Of a stretch of DNA of 64,000 nucleotides, positions 50,817 through 58,768 are shown piece after piece; position 1 is the first letter of the stretch, and the number at the start of each line of letters is the position of its first letter. Source of the DNA: Chitinophaga parva (GTDB lineage Bacteria; Bacteroidota; Bacteroidia; Chitinophagales; Chitinophagaceae); the NCBI RefSeq assembly GCF_003071345.1, contig NZ_QCYK01000001.1, positions 1,240,001 to 1,304,000 on the forward strand, given 5' to 3'. The translations under genes and the position numbers were made by a program. The notes beneath the pieces are model-generated. The model was not told where the DNA came from. It made no database searches and worked only from the letters and a program-made list of their open reading frames with translations.

Positions 50817-50934
50817 ATTCCAGGTTTCAATTTCCAATACCATCCGGGTTGAAGTTGAAACCTGGATTTATAAAACCTAAACCAGCAAAACCTTTTCCAG
50901 GGCATACTTTACCGGCTTTTGAGGTTGGAAATTG
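50817..50934. repeat. nested inverted repeat between mreB and mreC
   Basis: ATTCCAGGTTTCAA (50817-50830) pairs with TTGAAACCTGGATT (50855-50868) over 13 of 14 bases. CAATTTCCAA (50828-50837) is also the exact complement of TTGGAAATTG (50925-50934). Both alternatives cannot form together, so two structures compete. The second arm lies just before the mreC start. Confidence 0.65.
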
Positions 50935-50960
50935 TGTTTTGGAAATTTATACTTTACCAG

Positions 50961-51848
50961 GTGCGTAATCTCATCATCTTCTTCAGGCGTTATTTCAACT
51001 TCTTTTTATTTCTGCTGCTGGAAGTGATCTGTATTGTGCTGGTTTTTCAGAAAAACGATTTCCAGCATACCGCTTACGTCAACTCGGCCAACAGGATCTC
51101 TGGCAAAATGTACGACCAGTACAACCAGGTGGAATATTACCTGCACCTCACCGCCACCAATGACAGCCTGGTACGGGAAAACGCCCGCCTGCGCAACTAC
51201 CTGGCCACTACCTACGACCTGCTCGATACCACCAGCGGCATCCACTCCGATACCCTGCGCCGCTACAGTGATGATACCCTGCACAAACTGGTGGAAAGCA
51301 AAGTGCGCAAATATTTTTACCGCGAAGCCAAAGTTGTTAACAACGATATTAACCAGCACGAAGTCAATTACATTACCATCCACCGCGGCCGCCTCCAGGG
51401 CGTGCAGCCCAATATGGGCGTTATTTCCAGTTCCGGCATCGTGGGCGTGGTGCGCAGTGTGAGTGACAACTACGCCGTGGTGCTCTCCCTGCTCAGTAAA
51501 GTGCGCAGCCTGAGCTTCTCTGGTAAGCTGTACCGCACCGGCGAGGCCGGCAAAGTGCAGTGGGACGGTGGCTCCGGCATGTACGCCACCCTGCGCGACA
51601 TTCCCCGCAGCGCCACCGTGCATAAAGGCGATACCGTGGTAACCAGCGGCTATTCCTCCTTCTTCCCGCCTTACATTCCCATCGGCTACGTGGATAGCGT
51701 GACCGTGGAGGATAAAGCCAGCACCTCTTACAGCATCCGCTTACGGCTGGCTACCAACTTTTACAACCTGGAATACGTGTATGTGACAGAAAACCTGTTG
51801 AAAGACGAACAGGAAAACCTGGAAGATTCAACGAGGGCTATCAAATGA
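50961..51848 (+). CDS. mreC: rod shape-determining protein MreC
   Basis: MreC is a bitopic inner-membrane protein linking MreB to PBP2. I place the start at GTG 50961 (VRNLIIFFRRYFNFFLFLLLEV), which puts the basic-hydrophobic N-terminus typical of Bacteroidota MreC first; the frame opens at TTG 50919, but those codons lie in the arm of the inverted repeat. The 295-residue protein has TM about 12-32, a coiled coil (about 55-95) and the periplasmic beta domains (NYITIHRGRLQGVQPNMGVIS in part). Its stop overlaps the mreD start (ATGA). Confidence 0.92.
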   Translation: MRNLIIFFRRYFNFFLFLLLEVICIVLVFQKNDFQHTAYVNSANRISGKMYDQYNQVEYYLHLTATNDSLVRENARLRNYLATTYDLLDTTSGIHSDTLRRYSDDTLHKLVESKVRKYFYREAKVVNNDINQHEVNYITIHRGRLQGVQPNMGVISSSGIVGVVRSVSDNYAVVLSLLSKVRSLSFSGKLYRTGEAGKVQWDGGSGMYATLRDIPRSATVHKGDTVVTSGYSSFFPPYIPIGYVDSVTVEDKASTSYSIRLRLATNFYNLEYVYVTENLLKDEQENLEDSTRAIK

Positions 51849-52357
51849 GTGTACTCTTAAGAAATATAATCCGCTTCATCCTGCTGCTGTTGCTGCAGGT
51901 TTTTGTGCTCAACAAGATACAGGTAGGGCAGATGGTGTCATTGTATATTTACATGCTCTTCATCCTGCTGCTGCCATTTAACCTCCCCCGGCCCGGCCTT
52001 ATGCTGCTGGGGCTTTTCACCGGCCTGTCGCTGGATATGTTCATGAACACCATGGGCGAGCATGCCGCCGCCTGCGTGTTCATCGCTTACCTGCGCCCGT
52101 TCATCATCAACATCCTGTCGCCCCAGGGCGGTTTTGAAACCACCCAGAAATCGCCTTCCATGAGCAGCATGGGCACCACCCAGTTCTTCGTGTATGCCGC
52201 TATCCTGGTGTTCCTGCACCACGTGGTGTACTTCAGCCTGGGCGTGTTCAACATGGCCAACCCTTTGTACCTGTTGCTGAAAATAGTGCTTGGTACCGCC
52301 GCCAGCCTGGTGCTGATCCTGCTGTACGAGCTGTTATTCTATTCCAAGAAACAGTAG
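51845..52357 (+). CDS. mreD: rod shape-determining protein MreD
   Basis: MreD is a small inner-membrane protein of the elongasome. The 170-residue sequence is strongly hydrophobic with five or six helices (LLRNIIRFILLLLLQVFVLN, LYIYMLFILLLPF, LLLGLFTGLSLDMFMNTMGEHAAA in part). The GLSLDM segment resembles the MreD core. It overlaps mreC by four bases, the classic sign of coupled translation. A GC-rich hairpin follows at 52360-52376, then a possible internal promoter before mrdA. Confidence 0.9.
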   Translation: MSVLLRNIIRFILLLLLQVFVLNKIQVGQMVSLYIYMLFILLLPFNLPRPGLMLLGLFTGLSLDMFMNTMGEHAAACVFIAYLRPFIINILSPQGGFETTQKSPSMSSMGTTQFFVYAAILVFLHHVVYFSLGVFNMANPLYLLLKIVLGTAASLVLILLYELLFYSKKQ

Positions 52358-52359
52358 TA

Positions 52360-52376
52360 CCCCTGCCCGGTGCAGG
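52360..52376 (+). terminator. hairpin after mreD
   Basis: CCCTGC and GCAGGG form a 6-bp stem with a 5-base loop, 3 bases after the mreD stop. No direct T-run, so at most a weak terminator or processing site. Confidence 0.4.
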
Positions 52377-52386
52377 GCTGCTGTCT

Positions 52387-52421
52387 TTTGCGCAACCTTA
52401 CGGTGCGATGCGCTAATTTTG
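52387..52421 (+). promoter_or_regulatory. possible internal promoter of mrdA-rodA
   Basis: TTTG (52387-52390), a 23-base spacer and TAATTTTG (52414-52421) fit the Bacteroidota consensus at its upper spacing limit. It would allow mrdA-rodA to be expressed apart from mreBCD. Confidence 0.45.
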
Positions 52422-52504
52422 CCTGCTGCGGGATGCCGTACGCAACATCATAGCGCTGTGTCCCGTTCCTATTAAAACTTACAGCTCATTACTCACAATA
52501 TCCC

Positions 52505-54463
52505 ATGTCAGTTTACAATCAGCCCAGAAGAAGAGTGATCCAGATGATCTTCCTCGGAATGATCCTCATCATTGGTACGCGCCTGTTCTTTTTACAGGTA
52601 GTGGAAAAGAAATATGCAAAGCTGGCCGATGCCAACGCGGTGCTGCGCAAGGTGGTGTATCCCAGCCGTGGCATCATCCTGGACCGCAAGGGCCGGAGCA
52701 TCCTCAGTAATGACGCGCTGTACGACCTGGTGGTAACACCGGCCAATGCGAAAAAAATTGATACCGCTTACCTCTGCAAGATCCTGGAGATCGATAACGC
52801 GGAGTATAACAAACGGTTTAACGCCGCCATTATAAAAAATGGCCGCGTACGCCCTTCCGTATTTGCCCCGCTGCTGCCGCCCGCCATCTTTGGCCGCCTG
52901 CAGGAAAGCATGTTCCTTTTCCAGCCCGGCTTTGAACTGGTGCAACGCCAGATCCGCTCCTATCCTTACGGGGTGGCGGCAAACTTTCTGGGGTATATCG
53001 CGGAAATTCCGCCAGACCTGCTGAAACGCCCGGAGTACGCGGATTACAACCAGGGTGACTACATTGGCCTCACCGGCCTGGAACGCACCTACCAGCCCCA
53101 GTTGATGGGCCAGCGCGGCATCCAGTACCTGGTGAAAGATAACCTGAACAGGACACAAGGCTCTTATGAGAACGGCGAGTTTGACACGGCTGCCATTGCC
53201 GGCAAGAACCTGCGCCTTTCCCTGGATATAGACCTGCAGCAACTGGGCGAAAAACTCATGCGCGGCAAGATAGGCAGCGTGGTGGCCATAGACCCGCGTA
53301 CCGGCGGCATCCTGGCCATGGTGAGCGGCCCCTCTTTTGATCCCAACCTGCTTACAGGGCCTTTCCGGAATGCGAACTTCAGCCGCCTCTTTACCGATAC
53401 GACCAAGCCTCTGCTGAACCGTGCCATCCAGGCTACTTACCCGCCGGGCTCCACCTTCAAACCCATGATCGCTACTGTGGCGCTGGATGAAGGCGTGATC
53501 TCGCCCAGCTTCGGGTATCCCTGCGGCGGTGCGTATTACGGCTGTAACCGCCCTATCAAATGCGAGCACCATGATGCCGGGCACGCTGCAAACCTGCGCC
53601 TGGCATTGGCCCACTCCTGCAACTCTTATTTCTCGCACGTATACCGCCTCACGGTGGATAATCCCAAGCTGGGTGGCATTAAGACCGGTGGTATGCAGAA
53701 GTGGTGGGATTACATGACCTCCTTTGGCCTCGGCCACCGCATCGGGGTAGATATTCCCAGTGAATCCAAAGGCACCCTGCCGGATACAGCTTACTTTAAT
53801 AAACGCTACAACGGCAGCTGGAACTCCTGTACCAACGTGTTCCTCGGCATAGGCCAGGGTGAGCTGACCCTCACGCCCCTGCAGATGGCCAATGAAATGT
53901 GCATCATCTCTAACCGTGGTTATTTTTACATCCCCCACTTTGTAGAAAAGATCGATGGCGATAATTCCGATGTACTGGCCAAATACAAAGAGAAGCACGT
54001 AGTAGCCCACATCCAGGATACCATTTTCGGTTCTGTAATACGTGGTATGCAGGATGTGGTGGAAGCCGGTACGGCCATGGGCGCCCGCATTGACGGTGTA
54101 ACCATGGGTGGTAAGACCGGTACAGCAGAGAACTACGCGATCGTAAACGGGGAGCGTACCAAGTTGAAGAACCACTCTATCTTCGTGGCCTTTGCCCCGG
54201 TGGAGAACCCGAAGATCTGCATTGCCGTGGTGGTGGAAAACGCCGGCTTTGGTGCTACCTACGCAGCGCCTATTGCCAGCTTCATGATAGAAAAATACCT
54301 GAATGACACCATTGCCGCCAAGCGTCAGCCGCTGGTGGACAAGATGATCAACACCGTGACCATTTCACCGGCCATGCTGGCCAAGTCCAAGCTGGACTCC
54401 CTGAATCATATTAAACCACCTGCTGCAGCAAACGACGATAAGAACCGTCCTAAAACGATCTAA
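52505..54463 (+). CDS. mrdA: penicillin-binding protein 2 (elongation transpeptidase)
   Basis: PBP2 cross-links peptidoglycan during rod elongation. The 652-residue protein has one N-terminal TM helix (about 12-32), a pedestal domain (about 40-225) and a transpeptidase domain with all three motifs: SxxK at S316-K319 (PPGSTFKP), SxN at S371-N373 (HSCNSYF) and KTG at 537-539 (GGKTGTAEN). It works with RodA, encoded 6 bases downstream. An insert around 345-365 with three cysteines and two histidines (PCGGAYYGC...KCEHHDAGH) resembles a metal-binding loop, as seen in some Bacteroidota PBP2. Confidence 0.95.
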   Translation: MSVYNQPRRRVIQMIFLGMILIIGTRLFFLQVVEKKYAKLADANAVLRKVVYPSRGIILDRKGRSILSNDALYDLVVTPANAKKIDTAYLCKILEIDNAEYNKRFNAAIIKNGRVRPSVFAPLLPPAIFGRLQESMFLFQPGFELVQRQIRSYPYGVAANFLGYIAEIPPDLLKRPEYADYNQGDYIGLTGLERTYQPQLMGQRGIQYLVKDNLNRTQGSYENGEFDTAAIAGKNLRLSLDIDLQQLGEKLMRGKIGSVVAIDPRTGGILAMVSGPSFDPNLLTGPFRNANFSRLFTDTTKPLLNRAIQATYPPGSTFKPMIATVALDEGVISPSFGYPCGGAYYGCNRPIKCEHHDAGHAANLRLALAHSCNSYFSHVYRLTVDNPKLGGIKTGGMQKWWDYMTSFGLGHRIGVDIPSESKGTLPDTAYFNKRYNGSWNSCTNVFLGIGQGELTLTPLQMANEMCIISNRGYFYIPHFVEKIDGDNSDVLAKYKEKHVVAHIQDTIFGSVIRGMQDVVEAGTAMGARIDGVTMGGKTGTAENYAIVNGERTKLKNHSIFVAFAPVENPKICIAVVVENAGFGATYAAPIASFMIEKYLNDTIAAKRQPLVDKMINTVTISPAMLAKSKLDSLNHIKPPAAANDDKNRPKTI

Positions 54464-54469
54464 CCGCCC

Positions 54470-55759
54470 ATGAACCGTCAAAACGCAAAACTTACTTCTG
54501 GCATAGACTGGCCTATTGTAGGCCTGTACTTGGCGCTGGTGATCATAGGCATCCTGTGCATCTTTGCCGCGGAGCACCGCGAGGGTGATCCGCTGTGGTA
54601 TAACATCATTCATGTAAACAAGAGCTTTTCCAAGCAGATGATGTGGTTCGGCATCTCCATGATACTGGCTACCGGCATCTGGCTTACAGATTCTAAATTT
54701 TTTACGGCTACCGCCAATCTCTTTTACGCATTCGGTATTTTCCTCCTCATCCTGGTAATAGGCCTGGGGCGCGATGTAAATGGTTCCCACTCCTGGCTGG
54801 TGATAGGAGGCTTCCAGTTCCAGCCGGCAGAGTTTACGAAAGTGTGTACCAACCTGGCGCTGGCCAAGTACCTGTCCATGCTGGAAACGGATTTTAAAAA
54901 GCTGCGCCCCCGTCTGATAGCAGCAGCCATTGCGCTGGTGCCGGCGGTGATCATCATTGCCCAGCAGGAAACCGGCCTGGCCCTGGTGTATTTCAGCTTC
55001 TTCCTGGTAATGTACCGCGAGGGGCTGCCCGGCGTGCTGCTGGTGATCGCCTTCTCTGCCGCAGTGCTGGTATTGAGTGCGCTGCTGGTTGACAATAAGA
55101 AAATACTTTTCATCGTATTTACCGTGATCGCCTTGCTGGTAGGATATTTCATGCGGCGGCAGATCCGGCGCAAGCGCTCCATCCTGGTGCTCATTGTGGC
55201 CATCTGGGCCTTCTGCTCCGCCTTCGTGATGGTGGTGGTACCCTTTGCCTTTACCAAGGTGTTAAAGGATTACCAGGTAAAACGTATTTATGTAATGCTG
55301 GGCAAGGACGATGATCCGAAGGCCACCTACAATACCCGCCAGAGTATGATCGCCATTGGCTCCGGGGGCTTGCTGGGGAAGGGATACCTTAAAGGCACCC
55401 AAACCCGCTATGACTTTGTGCCGGAGCAAAGCACGGACTTCATTTTCTGCACCATCGGGGAAGACTTTGGTTTTGTAGGCAGCATTATTTTCCTGGCCAT
55501 TTACGTGGCCCTGCTCTTACGGATCATCCAGGTGGCGGAGCGACAGCGATCGACATTCAGCAGGGTATACGCGTATGGGGTGGCCAGTATTATCTTCTTC
55601 CACCTTTTCATCAACGTGGCCATGACCATAGGCCTGGCGCCCGTGATCGGTATTCCGCTCCCGCTGGTGAGCTACGGCGGCTCTTCCATGATGACGTTCA
55701 CTATCCTCATTTTCATCATGCTCCGTTTGGATGCAGACCGGCAAATGGTGTTGAGATAA
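54470..55759 (+). CDS. rodA: rod shape-determining protein RodA (peptidoglycan glycosyltransferase)
   Basis: RodA is a SEDS-family glycosyltransferase that polymerises lipid II together with PBP2. The 429-residue protein has about ten TM helices. Family segments are visible: GRDVNGSHSWLVIGGFQFQPAEFTK (the extracytoplasmic loop, in part), the catalytic-Asp region EQSTDFIFCTIGEDFGFVGS and the end GIPLPLVSYGGSSMMT. It is the last gene of the shape operon. Its stop is followed after about 10 bases by a long nested inverted repeat. Confidence 0.96.
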   Translation: MNRQNAKLTSGIDWPIVGLYLALVIIGILCIFAAEHREGDPLWYNIIHVNKSFSKQMMWFGISMILATGIWLTDSKFFTATANLFYAFGIFLLILVIGLGRDVNGSHSWLVIGGFQFQPAEFTKVCTNLALAKYLSMLETDFKKLRPRLIAAAIALVPAVIIIAQQETGLALVYFSFFLVMYREGLPGVLLVIAFSAAVLVLSALLVDNKKILFIVFTVIALLVGYFMRRQIRRKRSILVLIVAIWAFCSAFVMVVVPFAFTKVLKDYQVKRIYVMLGKDDDPKATYNTRQSMIAIGSGGLLGKGYLKGTQTRYDFVPEQSTDFIFCTIGEDFGFVGSIIFLAIYVALLLRIIQVAERQRSTFSRVYAYGVASIIFFHLFINVAMTIGLAPVIGIPLPLVSYGGSSMMTFTILIFIMLRLDADRQMVLR

Positions 55760-55768
55760 AAATTGCAT

Positions 55769-55910
55769 CAGGTCTCAGGCCCTAAGTCTTAGGTACCGCT
55801 CTTCCAGGGCACAAGGTGCAAGGTCAAGCAAATGGATCTTCGTACCTTGTGCCTTGATTTTTATTAACGATACGGGTACCCTGGCCCTAAGACTTAGGGC
55901 CTGAAACCTG
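55769..55910. repeat. nested post-stop inverted repeat, CTAAGAC family, copy 3
   Basis: The outer arms 55769-55793 and 55886-55910 are reverse complements over 24 of 25 bases (CCTAAGACTTAGGGCCTG core). Nested within, CAAGGTGCAAGGT (55812-55824) pairs with ACCTTGTGCCTTG (55844-55856) over 11 of 13. The outer right arm is followed by CCTGGGAC, shared with the copies at 21.9 and 40.8 kb. It starts about 10 bases after rodA and ends about 18 bases before the next gene. Confidence 0.8.
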
Positions 55911-55927
55911 GGACAAATTTGATTCTA

Positions 55928-56671
55928 ATGCGCATCATACCACTGTCGGAAGGAGCTTTTACGGTAGACAAGACCAAGCAGTTTGTACCATTTGCGGTAG
56001 GCAGGGATACGTTGGAAGAGCGCGGTGGTGGCTCTTTGCTGGTGGAGATCCAGCCCTTCCTTGTTATTACCGATCACGATTATATCCTGCTGGATGCAGG
56101 GCTGGGCTTCCGCAATAAGGACGGGGTATTGCAACTGCACCAGCATCTCATAGACCATGGCGTGAATCCCATGGATATTTCCAAGGTGCTCATGAGCCAC
56201 CTGCATAAAGACCACGCTGGTGGCGTGTCTTACAAAGATCCCGTGAGCGGGGAGCGGGCCCTAACCTTCCCGCACGCAACTTATTACGTGAACGAAAGGG
56301 AGATGCAATACGCGCTGGATAATGACGGGAAGTCTTACCTGGCGGAAGATATAGCCATCCTGCGCCAGCGGGACAACGTGGTGTTTGTAGACGGGGATGG
56401 TATCATTGATGGTTATATCCATTATACGCTTACCGGCGGGCATTGCCCTTATCACCAGGTGTTCCTGATCGAAGACGGTGCAGAAAAGATCTTCTATGGC
56501 GGCGATGTGGCCCCGCAGATCTCACAGATGAAGAGCCGCTTTGTAGCAAAATATGATTACGACGGTAAGCGCTGCATGGAGCTGCGCCAGCAGTACCTGG
56601 AGCAGGGCCGCGCGGAAGACTGGACCTTTCTGTTCTACCATGATGTGCGGACGCCTTTTGCCAGGATGTAG
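55928..56671 (+). CDS. metallo-beta-lactamase-fold hydrolase
   Basis: A 247-residue MBL-fold enzyme. The zinc-binding motif HxHxDH is present as HLHKDH (in MSHLHKDHAGG), with further ligands in GGHCPYHQVF and an Asp in YGGDVAPQ. The order is typical of small MBL hydrolases (lactonases, glyoxalase II-like and others), and the substrate is unknown. ATG 55928 is used; the TTG three codons upstream is a repeat-derived extension. A strong inverted repeat lies directly upstream, leaving little room for a separate promoter. Confidence 0.88.
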   Translation: MRIIPLSEGAFTVDKTKQFVPFAVGRDTLEERGGGSLLVEIQPFLVITDHDYILLDAGLGFRNKDGVLQLHQHLIDHGVNPMDISKVLMSHLHKDHAGGVSYKDPVSGERALTFPHATYYVNEREMQYALDNDGKSYLAEDIAILRQRDNVVFVDGDGIIDGYIHYTLTGGHCPYHQVFLIEDGAEKIFYGGDVAPQISQMKSRFVAKYDYDGKRCMELRQQYLEQGRAEDWTFLFYHDVRTPFARM

Positions 56672-56719
56672 GGTAATGGGTTACAATTTCCCGCCTCCGG
56701 CCAATGAATCGCCATTTTA

Positions 56720-57553
56720 ATGTACGCTGCTTATACAAACCGCCCCGTGCCCGGCTGTACTGCCATGTACACCGCACAATGTGCAGATGTTTCTGCAGCG
56801 TATAGCCGTTTCCGTGAAGATGCCTGCCATATGCTGCATGTACCCCGCACCATTATAAACATAATACTTCATGGGCAGAAGCGCATGTATGACGGCAACG
56901 CCGTGCACCACCTCCGTGCCGGCGATATTTTTCTCATTCCCCGCGATACACTCCTTTGTTCCGAGATCCTGCCCGGTGGGTTCGAGAGTCTGAACCTGCA
57001 GCTGCCGGATGCCCTGGTGGCGGGCCTGCTGCATGCAGGTCCTGCACCGGCAGGTAAGGCCAGGACCCGCTCCCTTCCGCTGCAAATGCCCCGCGACTGG
57101 GACCGTTATACCCAAACCCTGTTGCACTGCACGCAAACTAGCACGGCCCTGGATGTAGCTGCGCTGGAGGACGCCTTGCTGGCCTTACTGCGCCAGCAGC
57201 CGGAAGCCACCATGGTATTCAGTATGTTGCGGGCCGCGCAGCCGCCGGCATTGGGGCTGGCTATCCGTGCGGTGGGGGAGCACCTGGAGGAGCTGCGCCA
57301 CCTGGAGGCACTGGCCGGGCGCAGTTGCATGAGCAGGGCCAGCCTGCAGCGCCACTTTCGTCAGCGTTACCAGGTGTCTCCCATGGCCTGGCTGCAGGAG
57401 CAACGCCTGGGCCGTGCGGGCTTCCTGCTGCGCACTACCCGGCTGCCTATCCGTGAAATAGCCTACAGCAGCGGGTTTGAAGACCTTACCCACTTTTACC
57501 GGGCCTTTCGCCGCCAGTTTGGAACTACGCCGGCGAGGTGGCGGACCACTTAA
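56720..57553 (+). CDS. AraC family transcriptional regulator
   Basis: A 277-residue regulator with an N-terminal half of unassigned type (about 1-170, including a cupin-like RAGDIFLIPRDT) and C-terminal AraC helix-turn-helix pair (SCMSRASLQRHFRQRY, then IREIAYSSGFEDLTHFYRAF). The effector is unknown. The last about 16 codons and the stop are the first unit of a tandem repeat of about 67 bases (57506-57663), so the gene end has been copied downstream. The following NTF2-like gene may be a neighbour target, but nothing proves it. Confidence 0.88.
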   Translation: MYAAYTNRPVPGCTAMYTAQCADVSAAYSRFREDACHMLHVPRTIINIILHGQKRMYDGNAVHHLRAGDIFLIPRDTLLCSEILPGGFESLNLQLPDALVAGLLHAGPAPAGKARTRSLPLQMPRDWDRYTQTLLHCTQTSTALDVAALEDALLALLRQQPEATMVFSMLRAAQPPALGLAIRAVGEHLEELRHLEALAGRSCMSRASLQRHFRQRYQVSPMAWLQEQRLGRAGFLLRTTRLPIREIAYSSGFEDLTHFYRAFRRQFGTTPARWRTT

Positions 57554-57663
57554 ATCAATCTTTATCAAACGTTTCGCCGCCAGTTTGGAACCACGCCGCC
57601 ACCTGGCGAACGGCCTAAATCAACCTTTACTGTGTTGTATTTCGCCGCCAGTTTGGCGTTATG
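57506..57663 (+). repeat. tandem duplication of the araC 3' end
   Basis: The sequence TTTCGCCGCCAGTTTGG occurs at 57506, 57572 and 57640, i.e. with periods of 66 and 68 bases. The first copy encodes the last residues of the AraC protein (FRRQFGTTPARWR) and its stop. The second keeps GGAAC-ACGCCG and TAAATCAA-CTTTA with substitutions. The third is cut short. Copies two and three lie behind the stop and are not translated as part of this gene. Confidence 0.8.
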
Positions 57664-57738
57664 CATGCCCTTTAAAAAATGAGCATTTCAGCAAATAGTT
57701 GCAGCGCCGGGAGGCGTACCTTGTTATAAAAAAACGCT

Positions 57739-58083
57739 ATGCTGGAATTTGCACATGAATGGATAGCCGCGTGGAACAGCCATTCCCTCCCGGACATCCT
57801 TTCCCACTACGATGATGACGTGGTATTTTATTCTCCCCTGGTTAAAAAACTGAACAATGACCCCAGTGGCGGCCTGCGCGGCAAAGCCGCCCTGGAAGCG
57901 TATTTCACCAAGGGCCTTGCCGCCTTCCCCGACCTGCATTTTGACCTTTACCACGTGCTGGAAGGGGTAAACTCCGTGGTGCTCTACTACAAAAGCGTGA
58001 ACAACCGCCTGTCCGCAGAGCTGATGGTGCTCAATGAGCGGGGTAAAGTGATTGAAGTAAGAGCGCATTACACGGAACAATAA
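57739..58083 (+). CDS. NTF2-like / SnoaL-type protein
   Basis: A 114-residue protein of the nuclear-transport-factor-2-like fold. The first helix and beta segment (HEWIAAWNSHSLPDILSHYDDDVVFYSP) and the loop RGKAALEAYFTKGLAAFPDLHF are typical of SnoaL-like polyketide cyclase relatives, which bind small hydrophobic ligands or act as isomerases. No catalytic assignment is possible. No signal peptide. The gene starts about 75 bases after the last araC-tail repeat. Confidence 0.85.
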   Translation: MLEFAHEWIAAWNSHSLPDILSHYDDDVVFYSPLVKKLNNDPSGGLRGKAALEAYFTKGLAAFPDLHFDLYHVLEGVNSVVLYYKSVNNRLSAELMVLNERGKVIEVRAHYTEQ

Positions 58084-58207
58084 GCGGTCACTGGAATACT
58101 TACGCAGGTGTTCATTTGAATGCGAATAAACCGCCCTCAAAATCCCGGAGGGCCCTCTTCGCGCAGGCATCCTCGCGTAAAAAATAAAATGCACCCGCAG
58201 CAAATAA

Positions 58208-58236
58208 AAAGGCGTCCCCACCTGGGAGACGCCTTT
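58208..58236. terminator. terminator between the NTF2-like and Spy-like genes
   Basis: AAAGGCGTC pairs perfectly with GACGCCTTT around an 11-base loop. On the minus strand TTTTTAT follows; the plus side has TTTCCTCTTT. Confidence 0.8.
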
Positions 58237-58267
58237 CCTCTTTATATAGGATAAGAGATGATCGTGT

Positions 58268-58747
58268 TTATTGCCGCATCCTGCGCAGGGGCACGCCGCG
58301 CTGCTCCTGCCGCATTTTGTATTCGCGGAGCAATGCCTGGCGGAAATCCCGTTCGGCGCGGTACAGGGTGTTTACCTTTTGTGCGGGCAGTACCTTCACA
58401 AACTGGTCCTTGTACCGGGTTTTGATGTCCAGCATGCGCTGTTGGTACTTCAGGTCCTGGGTGGCCTGGGCTGTAGGATCAGCAGGATCCGGGTTTTGAC
58501 GCAGGTCCTTCATGGTCCGTTTGCGTTCCTCGATCAGTGTTTCCACTTCCTTGGAGTACTGGTTGTACACGGGCCAGAACTTCTGGGCCTCTTCCGGGCT
58601 CAGGTCCAGCTCTTTACTGAGGTAGGCGATCTGTGCCGCACGGATGCGCTCAAGACCCGGGTTTTGTGCCTCGTCTTGCGCCCTTACTGCAACGGTGCTC
58701 CCGATCAGGCCGCAAAGGATGAATAATATAATGCGTATAGATTTCAT
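58268..58747 (-). CDS. Spy/CpxP-like periplasmic helical protein
   Basis: A 159-residue exported protein: signal peptide about 1-23 (ILCGLIGSTVAVRAQ), then a long amphipathic helical stretch with the LTxxQ-like element (SPEEAQKFWPVYNQYSKEVE) seen in Spy/CpxP-type and DUF3826-like proteins. The C-terminal part is rich in Lys/Arg/Gln. It lies 21 bases after a putative anti-sigma gene, which itself follows an ECF sigma factor, so the trio probably forms one envelope-stress regulon. The exact role is inferred from family, not from a motif. Confidence 0.75.
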   Translation of the reverse strand: MKSIRIILFILCGLIGSTVAVRAQDEAQNPGLERIRAAQIAYLSKELDLSPEEAQKFWPVYNQYSKEVETLIEERKRTMKDLRQNPDPADPTAQATQDLKYQQRMLDIKTRYKDQFVKVLPAQKVNTLYRAERDFRQALLREYKMRQEQRGVPLRRMRQ

Positions 58748-58768
58748 GTCGCTCTTGGCAAACGGCTG

